A stretch of 64,000 nt of DNA from Mikania micrantha (taxonomy: Eukaryota; Streptophyta; Magnoliopsida; Asterales; Asteraceae). Positions 63,605 to 64,000 of the stretch are shown here, in pieces. The translations under genes and the position numbers were made by a program. The first letter of the stretch is position 1. Each line of letters begins with the position of its first letter. The stretch spans positions 63,489,207 to 63,553,206 of the forward strand of contig CM018683.1 in NCBI GenBank assembly GCA_009363875.1. The letters are read 5' to 3'. The notes under the pieces are model-generated. The model was not told the origin of the DNA. It made no database searches and was given only the letters and a program-made list of their open reading frames with translations.

Positions 63605-64000
63605 GTCTTAGTCAATGTACTCAACAGAACTGGCCTATGAAGAACATTGACTACAGGGGTGACTTTGGTTATCTCAGGAGGAATGGCCCCTATTTGACTG
63701 ATTTGGTGTGCAGACGAATTTATCATTGGACTTGCAAATATTACCTAGTTCTCTTCCATTGTTTGCTGGTTCAATGGGTCTGGACTTCTGGTTGGGATAC
63801 GCTGCAAAGGGAGGTTAAGGGGCTGGTGTATCAGACGCAGATCCCCCATGTGTTGGTCTGGTTTCAAGCTGGTGTGTTTGGAAAGGAAACTATGAGATGG
63901 TTGGATTTTGCAAAATGGGTATGGATAGCATGGGAGCAAAAGAACTCGGGGTTCGTTGTTGTCTTGCGGTATCATTTGGAGCTTAATGGATATTTTGGGC

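Larger units (their letters stand above)
60504..64000 (+). pseudogene. Tryptophan-rich ORF of unknown function, split by transposons; runs off the window
   Basis: Coding pieces are 60504-60535, 62300-62567 and 63613-64000. They read in one frame once the PIF-like nest (60536-62297 plus one TA) and the hAT element (62568-63604 plus one target copy) are set aside: about 229 codons with a single TAG at 62394-62396, open at the window end. The start is MGLSQRFGG. The product is rich in Trp, Tyr, Gly and Asn (WDNNNN, HWANFYWAWDFF, WFQAGVFGKETMRWLDF). No domain I know. It could be a retrotransposon ORF (gag or LINE ORF1 like) or a host gene. TGG-rich composition without function is an alternative explanation. 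Confidence 0.5.

Overview
The window is nuclear DNA from a flowering plant, almost certainly a eudicot. It is AT-rich and gene-poor, and is filled by nested LTR retrotransposons and small DNA transposons. Evidence for a plant: an intron-containing R2R3-MYB gene, a nuclear tRNA-Glu(TTC), chromovirus (Tekay) and Tat-lineage Ty3/gypsy elements, a Cassandra TRIM fragment with its 5S rRNA-like domain, hAT, MULE, PIF and Helitron derivatives, and a tRNA-derived SINE. The LTR style reminds me of Asteraceae, but that is an impression only. Nothing looks bacterial, organellar or CRISPR-like.

Layout. 1-2697: interspersed repeats, a small hAT-like element and a palindromic MITE. 2698-20032: a nest of Ty3/gypsy elements. 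An old minus-strand Tekay copy (LTR 2698-4752) was interrupted inside its chromodomain by a 15-kb Tekay element (4868-19835; LTRs about 98% identical; 5-bp target duplication with one mismatch). That element was in turn interrupted in integrase by a 3.3-kb solo LTR (13717-17046, perfect duplication GCTCC). 20804-23253: a large inverted-repeat LTR structure fused to a Cassandra internal region and 3' LTR. 24002-26705: hAT-like and palindromic MITEs. 27279-29403: the one clear host protein gene, a three-exon R2R3-MYB of the subgroup 14 (Blind/RAX) type. 31019-33615: another minus-strand Tekay remnant. 34114-34352: a SINE with a 12-bp target duplication. 38821-39870: a 1-kb hairpin MULE with a 9-bp duplication. 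42334-44023: a second inverted-repeat LTR structure. 44337-54430: a Tat-lineage element with gag-pol on the minus strand and a spliced antisense accessory gene on the plus strand; duplication CTACT. 54436-60443: hAT-like elements, a MITE, a tRNA-Glu gene, a PIF-like element and a Helitron-like element. 60504-64000: an unrecognised tryptophan-rich reading frame, split by a nest of PIF-like elements (one carrying a leucine-rich-repeat gene fragment) and by a 1-kb hAT element. Removing the insertions leaves one frame that runs off the window.

Most reading frames belong to retrotransposons and work as element units: gag forms the particle; protease, RT, RNase H and integrase copy and insert the element; a chromodomain (Tekay) or antisense accessory gene (Tat) is added. 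All are broken by stops or one-base shifts. The most unusual signals are an array of about 15 covarying hairpins and a tail-anchored extra ORF in the Tekay leader, a paired intron-like module shared by several LTR families, the LTR-Cassandra junction, and the split tryptophan-rich ORF. LTR difference counts are by eye and approximate.
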